64,000 nucleotides of DNA from Butyricicoccus pullicaecorum (GCA_021531865.1 JAFBIW010000008.1:1-64000), one strand, 5' to 3'. Shown: positions 8,271 to 18,397, numbered from the stretch's first letter. Translations and numbers: made by a program. The notes: generated from the letters alone by a model not told the origin.

Positions 8271-9331
8271 CCTTCCCCCTGCCGGCGCAGCTTTTCCGCG
8301 GTGTCCGCGGTTGCCAGTGCGTCGAGCACCTCGTCCATATCGCCGTCCAGAAACTGACCCAACTTGTAGAGCGTCAGCTTGATGCGGTGGTCGGAGACCC
8401 GGTTTTCAGGGAAGTTGTAGGTGCGGATGCGCTCGGAGCGGTCGCCCGTGCCCACTTGTGCACGCCGCTCAGCCGCGATCGCGGCCTGCTGCTTGGCGCA
8501 TTCGGCCTCGTACAGCCGTGTGCGCAGCACACGCATGGCCTTGTCGCGGTTTTTGTGCTGGCTGCGCTCGTCCTGACATTCGACGACTGTACCGGTCGGC
8601 AGATGGGTGATGCGGATGGCCGATTCGGTCTTGTTGATATGCTGACCGCCCGCACCGGACGAGCGAAAGGTATCTATTTTGAGTTCAGTTGGATCAATTT
8701 TAAAATCTACTTCTTCCGCTTCCGGCAGAACCGCTACCGTAGCCGTCGAGGTGTGGACGCGGCCCTGGCTTTCGGTCTCGGGCACGCGCTGGACGCGGTG
8801 CACGCCCGACTCAAACTTGAGCCGAGAATAAGCGCCTTCGCCCAGAATTTGAAAGATGACTTCCTTGCAGCCGCCCAGTTCGGTGGCGTTCATTGAGATC
8901 AAATCGGTGTTCCAGCCCCGTTTGTCGGCGTACATCGTATACATGCGGTAGAGCGACCGGGCGAACAGAGCGGACTCCTCCCCGCCCGCGCCCGCGCGGA
9001 TCTCGACGATGATGTTCTTATCGTCATTGGGGTCACGCGGGAGAAGCAAAATCTTTAGTTTTTCATCCAGTTCGGAGAGCGCGGCCTGCGCCGCGTCCAG
9101 CTCCTCCTGTGCGACGGTGCGCAGCTCGGGGTCGGCCAGCAGCTCGCGGGCTTCCTCGGCCTGCCGCATGGCCTGTGCCCGGGCACGGATCGCGGAAACG
9201 ACCGGCTCCAGCCGGTTGCGCTCGCGCAGCAGGGCGGCGGCCGTGTTCGGGTCGTCGTACAGGCCGGGCGCGGCCAGCCGGGCTTCCAGTTCATCGAAGC
9301 GCGCTTCGAGCGCGTCCAGTTTGTCAAGCAT
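8267..9331 (-). CDS. prfA: Peptide chain release factor 1
   Basis: 354 residues. RF1 recognises UAA and UAG and triggers peptide release. The GGQ peptidyl-tRNA hydrolysis motif is in [15 protein letters not shown] (about 220-235) and the codon-reading tripeptide is PET within [10 protein letters not shown], the RF1 type rather than the SPF of RF2. The N-terminal coiled coil spans about 1-100. The start at 9331 ([12 protein letters not shown]) has GAGGAA eight bases upstream; an ATG eight codons earlier lacks such a site. Neighbours are ydcF upstream and sua5 downstream. Confidence 0.96.
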   Translation of the reverse strand: MLDKLDALEARFDELEARLAAPGLYDDPNTAAALLRERNRLEPVVSAIRARAQAMRQAEEARELLADPELRTVAQEELDAAQAALSELDEKLKILLLPRDPNDDKNIIVEIRAGAGGEESALFARSLYRMYTMYADKRGWNTDLISMNATELGGCKEVIFQILGEGAYSRLKFESGVHRVQRVPETESQGRVHTSTATVAVLPEAEEVDFKIDPTELKIDTFRSSGAGGQHINKTESAIRITHLPTGTVVECQDERSQHKNRDKAMRVLRTRLYEAECAKQQAAIAAERRAQVGTGDRSERIRTYNFPENRVSDHRIKLTLYKLGQFLDGDMDEVLDALATADTAEKLRRQGEG

Positions 9332-9402
9332 AGGTGAATTCCTCAAACGTGTCAAAAAATGATGAAAACAAAAGAAAAATCAACTTTTCATTCCTGAAAA
9401 TA

Positions 9403-10158
9403 TCAAAAATACCGTCCACTCAGAATCAGACCGAGTGTTGAGCAATACTCCCGCAGATGGCAGACCAGCCGCAGGGCGGCATAGGGCGTTGGCGCGGGCA
9501 CACCGACTGGATCGAGTCCGGCGTGCGCCATCAGGCGGCGCGCCCGTGCCAGATGAAATTCGCTCGTCAGGACGGCACAGCGGTCATTTTCAAGGGAAAA
9601 CGCGTCTTTTGCGTTCGCAATGTTCTGGATCGTGTTGCGCGACCGGTCTTCGATCAACAGCCGCGCGGGGTCGATCCCACAGGTCTCGGTCAGGTAGCGC
9701 GCCATCATGTGGGACTCGGGCATGGGCTCGTCATCCCCCTGCCCGCCGCACAGGATCGCCTGCGTGTCCGGGTGCGCTTCCAAAAAATCCGCCGCCGTGT
9801 CCAGCCGGCTGGCCAGCGTGGCCGAGGGGCGGTCGGCGTAGATCTGCGCGCCCAATACCAGAAGATAGTCGGCGTTCACCGCTTCCGGGTCAGCGTGTTC
9901 GCCTGATACGATCAATCCCTGAATCCAAACGAAGGAGATCAGAAAAAGCACAAACAGGGCACATCCGATCCGGGCGAGGACGCGCGCGGCCTTGTGCTTT
10001 TCGGCATAGCGCACACACAGCCCCTCCCCCGCGCAGCCGACGGCCAGCGCGCCGAAAAAGACCGTGCCAAACCGGATCGGACGCCAAGTCAGACACAAAA
10101 GTCCGGGAATCAGGAGGATAACAGCCAAAACGAACCATAATCTGCACGATTTCTGCAT
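9403..10158 (-). CDS. YdcF/ElyC-like (DUF218) membrane protein
   Basis: 251 residues. Two to four N-terminal membrane helices (about 7-95) are followed by the DUF218 domain, with YLLVLGAQIYADRPSATLASRL, CGGQGDDEPMPESHMMARYL and an EDRSRNTIQNIANAK motif. Relatives (SanA, ElyC, YdcF) act in or near the envelope and in E. coli influence peptidoglycan assembly; the biochemical reaction is not established. AAAGGAAG precedes the ATG at 10158. It follows the ABC-F gene on the same strand across a gap that holds an 18-bp palindrome. Confidence 0.82.
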   Translation of the reverse strand: MQKSCRLWFVLAVILLIPGLLCLTWRPIRFGTVFFGALAVGCAGEGLCVRYAEKHKAARVLARIGCALFVLFLISFVWIQGLIVSGEHADPEAVNADYLLVLGAQIYADRPSATLASRLDTAADFLEAHPDTQAILCGGQGDDEPMPESHMMARYLTETCGIDPARLLIEDRSRNTIQNIANAKDAFSLENDRCAVLTSEFHLARARRLMAHAGLDPVGVPAPTPYAALRLVCHLREYCSTLGLILSGRYF

Positions 10159-10200
10159 CAATTCCAGGCTTCCTTTCACAGATATGGGGTGGAAATACGG

Positions 10201-10218
10201 TATGTGCCCGGGCACATA
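10201..10218. repeat. 18-bp perfect palindrome TATGTGCCCGGGCACATA
   Basis: It lies directly after the stop codon of the ABC-F gene (10219-10221) and before ydcF. Its 16-bp core ATGTGCCCGGGCACAT recurs exactly at 37861-37876, and imperfect versions stand at 12134-12149 and 12188-12203 on the other side of the same ABC-F gene. Confidence 0.8.
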
Positions 10219-12099
<1,881 letters not shown>

Positions 12100-12269
12100 A
12101 ACAGGGTTCCTCCGGGGGAGAAATTTGAAGGGTGTGTGCTCGGGCACACGTGTGTGCAGGAAAAATTCAAAAAATAGAGATATCCGAATGTGCCCGCGCA
12201 CACAGACGGCGGTTCCCGAGTCGGAAACCGCCGTTGGCGCTTGCAGAGCGCGGCGTGCGCCGCGCATCA
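12100..12269 (-). promoter_or_regulatory. Structured leader of the ABC-F gene
   Basis: Between the GDPD-like gene and the TTG start are a stem of ACGGCGG..CCGCCGT (12207-12235), a GCGCGGCG/CGCCGCGC stem (12250-12265) and two imperfect copies of the GTGCCCGGGCAC palindrome (12134-12149, 12188-12203). Long structured leaders often precede ABC-F genes and can act as attenuators, but no leader peptide with a clear ribosome site was seen. Confidence 0.35.
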
Positions 12270-12980
12270 TTATTCAAACGTAGGCTGGGGGAGCAGGGCG
12301 TAGGCCAGATCGGGACGGAGGGTCTCGATGAAGTTGACGCCGCGCGCGAGCAGGTCGGAGAGCACGTCGGTATCCTGCGTGGCGGTCGAGGCGAGGAACA
12401 GGCCGCAGCGGAGAGCCTCCTCGCACAGCTCGGGGGAGAGCAGGGCGGGGGCGGCGCGCAGGCCGAACAGCCCGGCCTCCTGACACTGGCGCACGAGCAC
12501 GACGGGGTCGTCGGGGGCTTTGTCCAGCCCGGCGAGCACCTGCAGGTCGGGGTAGCGGGCGGCCAGCTCCATGGAATCGTTCAGGCCGAGACCGCAGAAA
12601 TAGGCGTTTTCGACATATTCGGAATATTTGAGGGAGACGCGGGCCTGCGCGGCGGCGGCGGGGTGGCGCAGCTCGACGCCGACCTTGGCGGCGCAGGACT
12701 TGGCCAGCTCGAGCGCCTGCCCGAAGGAGACGATCCGGGGGAAGGCGGCGCGCAGGGTCATATAGTCGTGCTCGCAGGTTTTGAGCGATTCGCCGTCGCG
12801 GGAGGGGTAGAAGCCCTCGTCGCAGACCAGGGTGATGCCGTCGCTGGTGGAGTCGACGGGGAGCAGACAGCCGCGCGCGCCGGCCGCGTTGCCGGCCATG
12901 ATGGATTCGAGACTGCTCGGCTCGGTGTCCATCGCGCCGGGTGCGGAGATGATGAAGTTATCGCGGTTGGAAAAGCGCAT
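12270..12980 (-). CDS. GDPD-like TIM-barrel protein lacking catalytic residues
   Basis: 236 residues. The pattern follows glycerophosphodiester phosphodiesterases: the usual 'AHRGA....PENT' is SAPGAMDTEPSSLES here, and the 'GADGIELDV...DG..V..HD' element is GARGCLLPVDSTSDGITLVC followed by DE. Thus the HRG histidine and arginine, the ExD pair and the second histidine are all replaced, while spacing and hydrophobic pattern are kept. The C-terminal ARGVNFIETLRPDLAYALL also matches the barrel end. It is probably a non-enzymatic relative; which ligand it binds is unknown. It lies 27 bases after a cyclophilin gene. Confidence 0.6.
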   Translation of the reverse strand: MRFSNRDNFIISAPGAMDTEPSSLESIMAGNAAGARGCLLPVDSTSDGITLVCDEGFYPSRDGESLKTCEHDYMTLRAAFPRIVSFGQALELAKSCAAKVGVELRHPAAAAQARVSLKYSEYVENAYFCGLGLNDSMELAARYPDLQVLAGLDKAPDDPVVLVRQCQEAGLFGLRAAPALLSPELCEEALRCGLFLASTATQDTDVLSDLLARGVNFIETLRPDLAYALLPQPTFE

Positions 12981-13007
12981 CGTTCCCGCTTCCTTTCTTG
13001 GATGGGA

Positions 13008-13526
13008 TCAGACGGTTTCGGGCTCGCCGAAGTCCTGACCGAAGGTCTCGACGGTGACGGAGACCATCTTCTGGGGGGTGCGGGGACGGTCGTGGTAGTC
13101 GCGCTTGGTGTTGACGATCTCGTCGGCGACGTCCATGCCCTCGGTGACCATGCCGAAGGCGGCGTACTGGCCGTCGAGGTGGGGGGAGTCGGTGGTCATG
13201 ATGAAGAACTGGGAACCGGCGGAGTTCGGGTCCATGGTGCGTGCCATGGAGATGACGCCGCGGGTGTGGAGCAGGTCGTTCTGGAAGCCGTTGGCGGTGA
13301 ACTCGCCGCGGATGCAGTAGTCGGGGCCGCCCATGCCGGTGCCCTCGGGGTCGCCGCCCTGGATCATGAAGCCGGGGATGACGCGGTGGAAGATGGTGCC
13401 GTTGTAGAAGCCCTTGTTGCAGAGGCTGACGAAATTCTTAACGGTGTTGGGCGCGACGTCGGGGTAAAGCTCGACGGTCATTTTCTTGCCGTTTTCCATT
13501 TCGATGGTGACGATCGGATTGGTCAT
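13008..13526 (-). CDS. ppiB: Peptidyl-prolyl cis-trans isomerase, cyclophilin type
   Basis: 172 residues forming a single cyclophilin domain without a signal peptide, so cytosolic. Catalytic and binding residues are visible in FHRVIPGFMIQGGDPEGTG (the FHR arginine and the QGGD loop), ISMARTMDPNSAGSQFFI and LDGQYAAFGMVTEG. It catalyses proline isomerisation in folding. The frame starts seven codons earlier but the ATG at 13526 (MTNPIVTIEMENG) has CGGAG at about 10 bases and fits the family. It opens the long minus-strand run that continues to 4963. Confidence 0.94.
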   Translation of the reverse strand: MTNPIVTIEMENGKKMTVELYPDVAPNTVKNFVSLCNKGFYNGTIFHRVIPGFMIQGGDPEGTGMGGPDYCIRGEFTANGFQNDLLHTRGVISMARTMDPNSAGSQFFIMTTDSPHLDGQYAAFGMVTEGMDVADEIVNTKRDYHDRPRTPQKMVSVTVETFGQDFGEPETV

Positions 13527-13680
13527 GATAGCAAAACTCCGTTTCATACAAAAATTCTGGATTCCTTCTTATTGTAGCAAAGTCCGCCGTCAGATACAAG
13601 CGGAAGCGGGGAAAAAACGGATGGAAACGCACAGATTCTTACAATTTGATGAAAATATGATTAAGAATTTATGAACTCGG

Positions 13681-13709
13681 TTGACAGGCGGAAGAAAATG
13701 GTGTAGTTT
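13681..13709 (+). promoter_or_regulatory. Promoter of the glycosyltransferase gene
   Basis: A consensus TTGACA (13681-13686), 17-base spacer and TAGTTT (13704-13709) lie 78 bases ahead of the ATG at 13787. Confidence 0.5.
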
Positions 13710-13786
13710 AACTGTGTTAATACGAATAGTACAGTTGAGAACCAAACAAAAAATCAGAAGCGGAATGAAAAAAGGAGGAGAACGAA

Positions 13787-15031
13787 ATGGATGCAATGCC
13801 GTTTTTAAACGCCGCGATCTGGCTGATCAGCGCGGTTTCGGTCATATATCTGGTTTATTTCGGCCTGTTTCTGCCGCATACGCTCGGGCGTGCGCCAAAG
13901 TACCCGCACAGCGCGCCCCGGTGCCGGTTCGCGGTGCTGGCGGCGGCGCGGAACGAGGAGGCGGTCGTCGGGAATCTGGTCGAGACCCTGCTGGCGCAGG
14001 CCTATCCAAGGGAGCTGTTCGACGTCATCGTGATCCCGAACAACTGCACGGACGACACGGCGGGCGCGGCGGCGCGCGCGGGCGCACAGATCTTTGAATG
14101 CCGCTATCCGGTGCGGGCCAAGGGCGATGCGCTGCGGCAGGTGATCGCCGCGCTGATGCGGACGGACAAATATGACGCGGTCTGCGTGTTTGACGCGGAC
14201 AACCTGGTCGACCCGGGCTTTCTGGCCGCGATGAACGACGCGTGGTGCGCGGGCGCACGGGCGGCGCAGGGCTACCGGGACAGCAAAAACCCGACCGATA
14301 CCGCGATTTCGTCCTGTTATTCGATCTATTATTGGATGGTCAACCGCCTGTTCAGCCATACGCGGGCGTGCGTCGGGCTGTCGGCTGTGGTCAACGGCAG
14401 CGGCTTCATGGTCTCGATGGACTGGCTGCGGGCGCATGGCGGGTGGAACACGGTCACGCTGACCGAGGACATCGAGTTTACGACCCGGTGCATTCTGGGC
14501 GGCGAGCGGGTGGCGTGGGTGCCCGCGGCCAAGACCTACGACGAGCAGCCGCTGACGTTTGCGCAGTCGTGGCGGCAGCGGTGCCGGTGGTCGGTCGGCC
14601 TGTATCAGTGCCTGCGGGTCTACGGCGGCCAGCTTCTGGCCGCACGGGGCAACGCCCGGGCGCGGCTCGACCAGCTTCTGTTCCTGCTCGCGCCGCTGAC
14701 CCAGGTGCTGTACGTCATCTCGCTCATCATGACCGGGATGCTGTGGGCGCTGCGCATCCATTTCGACCTCGCGCCGTACAGCGATATGCTCTATCAGCCG
14801 ATGCTGTCGGCGGCGGTGTCGTTCGTCGGCACGGTGCTGCTGGCGCTGGCCGTCATCGTGCTCGAGCGTAAGCCGGTGCTGGCGATGGCTAAGGGCGTGC
14901 TGGCCTATTGGCTGTTTATCCTGAGCTGGGTGCCGATCAACGTGTATTGCCTGTTCAAGCCGAATCTGGAGTGGAAGGCCATCCGGCATACGCGCAGCGT
15001 GAGACTGACGCAGATGCGGCAGCCTCGATGA
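13787..15031 (+). CDS. Family 2 glycosyltransferase, membrane-bound, processive type
   Basis: 414 residues. An N-terminal membrane helix (about 5-28) precedes a GT2 domain (about 45-270) with FDADN (metal-binding DxD), TEDIEF (catalytic base) and QRCRW (QxxRW). The QxxRW motif marks chain-extending synthases of the cellulose/hyaluronan/NodC group. Three or four helices follow (about 300-395). The protein probably polymerises an extracellular or wall glycan at the membrane; the sugar is unknown. A terminator follows at 15052. No other polysaccharide genes adjoin it. Confidence 0.85.
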   Translation: MDAMPFLNAAIWLISAVSVIYLVYFGLFLPHTLGRAPKYPHSAPRCRFAVLAAARNEEAVVGNLVETLLAQAYPRELFDVIVIPNNCTDDTAGAAARAGAQIFECRYPVRAKGDALRQVIAALMRTDKYDAVCVFDADNLVDPGFLAAMNDAWCAGARAAQGYRDSKNPTDTAISSCYSIYYWMVNRLFSHTRACVGLSAVVNGSGFMVSMDWLRAHGGWNTVTLTEDIEFTTRCILGGERVAWVPAAKTYDEQPLTFAQSWRQRCRWSVGLYQCLRVYGGQLLAARGNARARLDQLLFLLAPLTQVLYVISLIMTGMLWALRIHFDLAPYSDMLYQPMLSAAVSFVGTVLLALAVIVLERKPVLAMAKGVLAYWLFILSWVPINVYCLFKPNLEWKAIRHTRSVRLTQMRQPR

Positions 15032-15051
15032 AACATTTTTCTGCCAACCCA

Positions 15052-15082
15052 AACCGGGGAAACCGTAGGTTCCCCGGTTTTT
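15052..15082 (+). terminator. Terminator after the glycosyltransferase
   Basis: The stem AACCGGGGAA / TTCCCCGGTT with GTAG in the loop ends in T5. A closely related hairpin occurs at 17185-17219. Confidence 0.75.
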
Positions 15083-15770
15083 GTTGAAAAGAAAACAACG
15101 CCAGCCGCCGCGCGCACGACCTGTTAAAACGAAAGTCCCGGCGGCTTTTCTTCCGAAAACACCGTGCACCAAAGCTCTCTTTTTTTGTACATCTCCGCCC
15201 CCGTCAGATCGTCTGCGACGGAAGGCTTTTGCTTTCTATGAAAACCTTACCATTTTTTCCGAAAATCCGAATACAAAATGATTTGATTGTGCTATAATGA
15301 AGACGAACAGCGAAAAATCGTGCCGCAGACAGCCGGGTGATCCCCCAGTTGCCCGCATACGGGCGGTCATTCGGATATCGGAAACACGTCCTGCTTCCGC
15401 GTGCGGGCCGGTCGGCTCGCTTTGCCCCGGTTTTCGTCTGTTTGACTGCGCTTTCCCGGAAAATCCCCCTGCTTGATCGGGTTTTTTTGTGAAAATATAT
15501 TTTCGCAACAAAGGTTGTGCGTTTCGTCAATTGTGACCGCGCACAAAATCTGGTAATGTATCATCAGAGAAGCAGTTTTTTCAGGAAAGGGCGGCTTTTT
15601 TTGACGCGCCTCGAACCGGCAGCAAACCTCTGCTCCGGATCCGATTTGAAACGTGCGCTTTTTTGCGGAGAGTTCGGCCGCCCGCAGCAGCCAGAAAATA
15701 AGATCCGTGTGCCCGCGCCCAAGCCGATGTCCGGCGACGCGATGCGGACAAGAGAAAGTTGGCGAAAAAT
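15083..15770 (+). promoter_or_regulatory. Long gap ahead of lacI with an extended -10 promoter
   Basis: No gene is convincing in these 690 bases. The clearest signal is TGC-TATAAT (15290-15298), an extended -10 element without a good -35. If used, it would give a transcript with about 470 untranslated bases before the LacI-family gene. Local base composition is mixed, and frames on both strands lack ribosome sites and recognisable domains. Confidence 0.3.
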
Positions 15771-16763
15771 ATGACAATTCGAGAATTTGCGAAATTATGC
15801 GACGTGTCGCCCGCAACGGCGTCCCGTTTCTTCAGCGGACGCGGCTCGATCAGCGAGCCGGTGCGCCTGCGCATCGAGCAGATGGCCAAGAAGACCGGCT
15901 ATGCCCCGCCGGATTCCTTCCGCGGCCGCCGCAAGACCAGCTCGGTCATCGCGGTGATCGTGCCCAATTTCCGGCAGTGCTTCTTCAACGACATGCTTGA
16001 GCAGCTCCGTGCCCACGCCGAGCACATGGGCAAGCGGCTGATCATCCTGCCGATGGACGAGTCCAATCCCCAGAACACCCTCGCGTTGATCTCGGCCTGC
16101 GAGCCGATGGGCGTCATCCTGCTGCACGAGAGCGTGGAGTTCCCGCTGGCTGACGCGCTCAGCCGCCGGAATATGCCGGTCGTCGTCTGCGGCGGTCTGG
16201 CCGCCGGACGCCGGTTCTCCGCCGTCCATATTGACGACATGATGGCCGCCTATGACGGCGTCAATTACCTGATCGGTCTGGGTCACACCCGCATCGGCTT
16301 CCTGTCCGACGCGTCCCGCGCGATCAGCTCGGGCTTTCAGCGCCTGACCGGCTGCCGCAAGGCGCTCGAGGACGCCCACCTGACCATGCCCGAGGAACGG
16401 GTGCAGGCGGGCGGCATGACCTTCGAGGACGGCTACCGCGGCGTCACGCCCCTGCTGGAGCGCTGCCCCGATCTGACCGCCATCTTCGCCTTCAGCGACG
16501 ACCTCGCCGCCGGCGCGATCGCACGCCTGCAGGAGGTGGGCAAGCGCGTGCCCGAGGATATCTCGGTGCTGGGCTTTGACGACAACTCGATGGCCCGCCG
16601 CTTCAATCCGCCGCTGACCACCGTGCGCCAGCCGATGGATCAGATCGCCCAGAAGACGATTGAGCGTCTGGCCGGTATGCAGGGCGCGCACGATATCTCG
16701 TCCCTGACCCTGGCCTGCGAGATCGCGGAGCGCGCGAGCTGCGGCGCGTGCCGGGAGGATTGA
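15771..16763 (+). CDS. LacI-family transcriptional regulator
   Basis: 330 residues. The N-terminal helix-turn-helix is TIREFAKLCDVSPATASRFF (residues 2-21), followed by a hinge and a periplasmic-binding-protein-like sensor (about 60-325), with FSDDLAAGAI and ISVLGFDDN typical of the family. It should bind an operator and respond to a sugar or related effector. The ATG at 15771 gives the usual N-terminus; a TTG four codons earlier is possible. No sugar catabolic genes adjoin it, so its target is unknown; a terminator follows at 16786. Confidence 0.88.
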   Translation: MTIREFAKLCDVSPATASRFFSGRGSISEPVRLRIEQMAKKTGYAPPDSFRGRRKTSSVIAVIVPNFRQCFFNDMLEQLRAHAEHMGKRLIILPMDESNPQNTLALISACEPMGVILLHESVEFPLADALSRRNMPVVVCGGLAAGRRFSAVHIDDMMAAYDGVNYLIGLGHTRIGFLSDASRAISSGFQRLTGCRKALEDAHLTMPEERVQAGGMTFEDGYRGVTPLLERCPDLTAIFAFSDDLAAGAIARLQEVGKRVPEDISVLGFDDNSMARRFNPPLTTVRQPMDQIAQKTIERLAGMQGAHDISSLTLACEIAERASCGACRED

Positions 16764-16785
16764 CCTTCCCATATTTTGTTTTCCC

Positions 16786-16823
16786 AAAAGCGCCTCCCGG
16801 AGTTTCCGGGAGGCGCTTTTTTT
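16786..16823 (+). terminator. Rho-independent terminator after lacI
   Basis: A perfect 15-bp stem AAAAGCGCCTCCCGG / CCGGGAGGCGCTTTT with a five-base loop and T run. Confidence 0.93.
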
Positions 16824-17315
16824 CGCATTTGTCTCCATTTTCACGTTCCGTAAGGCGGTATGCTCTCATGCATGAAGGAAAGCCCGCCCTTGTCCGGGAA
16901 CAGATCGCCGCGCTGCGCGCGGCCGAGAACGCCAAAGCCTTCGGCGCGTTCGGACAAGACTCCAGTCGCCGCATGAACGTTTCCATTTACCTATGCACCT
17001 ATGCCCCTCTTGTGAACTGCCGTGCCCCAAACAGTGGCAGAGCTTTCACCTCGACGTACGCTTTTCGGGCTTCCGGCGCTCCCTTCGCGGAGTTCCGGCG
17101 CGTTTTACCAGTCCGCAGACTTGGTAAAACGACGACCGGACAGAGCGTAACCGCGCCCGAGACAGGCACAAGGGAGACCGGAATCCAAAACCAGAGAACC
17201 GTAGGTTCCCCGGTTTTGGTTTGGGAAAAAAATCGTTCCTTAAAGAAAAAAACGTCAGCCTCCGTATGAACGAAAAACAAAAAGACACACCCATGACGGA
17301 TGTGTCTTTTTTATT
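16824..17315. other. Gene-poor region with hairpins
   Basis: A frame from about 16868 runs in plus direction for about 130 codons but has no ribosome site or family resemblance, so I do not call it. The region holds inverted repeats GTTTTACCA/TGGTAAAAC (about 17101-17129) and a CCAAAACC..GGTTTTGG stem (17185-17219) that shares GAACCGTAGGTTCCCCGG-like sequence with the hairpin at 15052. A bidirectional terminator (AAAGACACA..TGTGTCTTT, 17281-17312) closes the tRNA operon, which is read leftwards. Confidence 0.5.
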
Positions 17316-17391
17316 TGGTGGATGTTACAGGGCTCGAACCTGTGACCTTTCGCACGTCAAGCGAATGCTCTTCCAGCTGAGCTAAACATCC
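17316..17391 (-). tRNA. tRNA-Val (GAC)
   Basis: Cloverleaf with acceptor GGATGTT/AACATCC, D-arm GCTC..GAGC, anticodon stem TTCGC/GCGAA around loop TTGACGT (anticodon GAC), T-arm ACAGG-TTCGAGC-CCTGT and encoded CCA. It is the last gene of the minus-strand tRNA operon. Confidence 0.95.
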
Positions 17392-17402
17392 GAAGAATAT
17401 GG

Positions 17403-17557
17403 CAGCTCATTGGGGATTCAAAAGCGAATCCTTATGAGAATTAAAAACATAGTGGTGGCTCATCGGGGATTCGCTTTCCTGCGGGAAAGCCACGCGTCGA
17501 AAAACGTGCCACCGGCACATTTTTTTGGACGACGCTTTCGAATCCCGATGAGTGATT
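17403..17557. repeat. Fragments of the tRNA-Lys 3' end
   Basis: Bases 17450-17473 repeat exactly the 24 bases at 17565-17588 (plus-strand view of the tRNA-Lys 3' end with CCA and flank). A degenerate copy lies at 17403-17417 and an inverted copy (CGAATCCCGATGAG) at 17539-17552. Between the inverted copies is a GTGCC-ACC-GGCAC stem followed by T7 (about 17507-17526). This pattern is what repeated integration at a tRNA 3' end, or a dead tRNA copy, would leave. Confidence 0.65.
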
Positions 17558-17567
17558 GGAAAAATAG

Positions 17568-17643
17568 TGGTGGCTCATCGGGGATTCGAACCCCGGACAC
17601 CCTGCTTAAAAGGCAGGTGCTCTGCCAACTGAGCTAATGAACC
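17568..17643 (-). tRNA. tRNA-Lys (TTT)
   Basis: Acceptor GGTTCAT/ATGAGCC (with G-U pairing), anticodon arm CCTGC-CTTTTAA-GCAGG (anticodon TTT), T-arm CGGGG-TTCGAAT-CCCCG and encoded CCA. Partial copies of its 3' end lie just downstream in transcription sense (17403-17557). Confidence 0.95.
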
Positions 17644-17681
17644 ATAGAAAAGAAGGGATCGGCAGGGACGAAAAAAGAAAT

Positions 17682-17755
17682 TGGCTGGGACGGCTGGAGT
17701 CGAACCAGCGATGGAGGAGTCAAAGTCCTCTGCCTTACCGCTTGGCTACGCCCCA
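17682..17755 (-). tRNA. tRNA-Gln (TTG)
   Basis: Acceptor TGGGGCG/CGTCCCA, short D-loop, anticodon arm GAGGA-CTTTGAC-TCCTC (anticodon TTG), T-arm GCTGG-TTCGACT-CCAGC, discriminator G and encoded CCA. It starts with U, as bacterial tRNA-Gln does. Confidence 0.94.
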
Positions 17756-17835
17756 ATATAGAAAACACTGGGCGTTTTTGCCCTTGTATGGACAATGCGC
17801 TGCGTTGGCAGCGCATTGTCAAAGGGTATCGAATA

Positions 17836-17912
17836 TGGGGTGAGTGATGGGAGTCGAACCCACGGCCTTCAGAGCCACAATCTGACGCTCTAACCAACTG
17901 AGCTACACCCAC
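17836..17912 (-). tRNA. tRNA-His (GTG)
   Basis: Acceptor GTGGGTG/CACTCAC, anticodon arm TCAGA-TTGTGGC-TCTGA (anticodon GTG), T-arm GTGGG-TTCGACT-CCCAT, discriminator C and encoded CCA. The base before position 1 (17913) is G in the tRNA sense, giving the G-1 that marks tRNA-His. A perfect inverted repeat GACAATGCGCTGC/GCAGCGCATTGTC (about 17789-17820) lies between this gene and tRNA-Gln. Confidence 0.95.
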
Positions 17913-17925
17913 CATATATAAAATA

Positions 17926-18002
<77 letters not shown>

Positions 18003-18061
18003 ATAGGAAATCCCTGCTGGGGAGTGCCCCGGGAAATTCCGCACCGCGACGCATGGAAGAA

Positions 18062-18135
18062 TGGAGCGGGTGATGGGAATCGAACCCACGTGTTCAGCTT
18101 GGAAGGCTGACATTCTACCATTGAACTACACCCGC
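18062..18135 (-). tRNA. tRNA-Gly (TCC)
   Basis: Acceptor GCGGGTG/CACCCGC, anticodon arm TCAGC-CTTCCAA-GCTGA (anticodon TCC), T-arm GTGGG-TTCGATT-CCCAT, discriminator T and encoded CCA. It is the first gene after the operon promoter. Confidence 0.95.
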
Positions 18136-18155
18136 GGGTTTCCTGAGACTATTAC

Positions 18156-18184
18156 ATTATATCCATTTCGCACCCGCTTGTCAA
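18156..18184 (-). promoter_or_regulatory. Consensus promoter of the tRNA operon
   Basis: On the minus strand: TTGACA (18184-18179), exactly 17 bases, TATAAT (18161-18156). It is a full sigma-A consensus 20 bases ahead of tRNA-Gly, as expected for stable RNA. Confidence 0.9.
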
Positions 18185-18397
18185 TCACTATTTTTAGAAA
18201 TTTTTTCGCACCCCGGCTACAAGATATAGAAGGGCGGGGAAGCCTGATAGATCAATTTTGTACCATCCAAATCAACACTTTCCCGGTCTCCAAAAACCAA
18301 TATACCTTTTTGTGCACTTTCACATACTATTTTCGGCCGGTATTTTTGCATTTTTGAGGAATGCGAAAGAAATTCCATGTTTATCAATATTTGACTA

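Noticed and set aside
16868-17269. Possible protein of about 130 residues between lacI and the tRNAs
   Set aside because: No ribosome site, no family resemblance and it spans several hairpins; treated as non-coding repeat-rich DNA.
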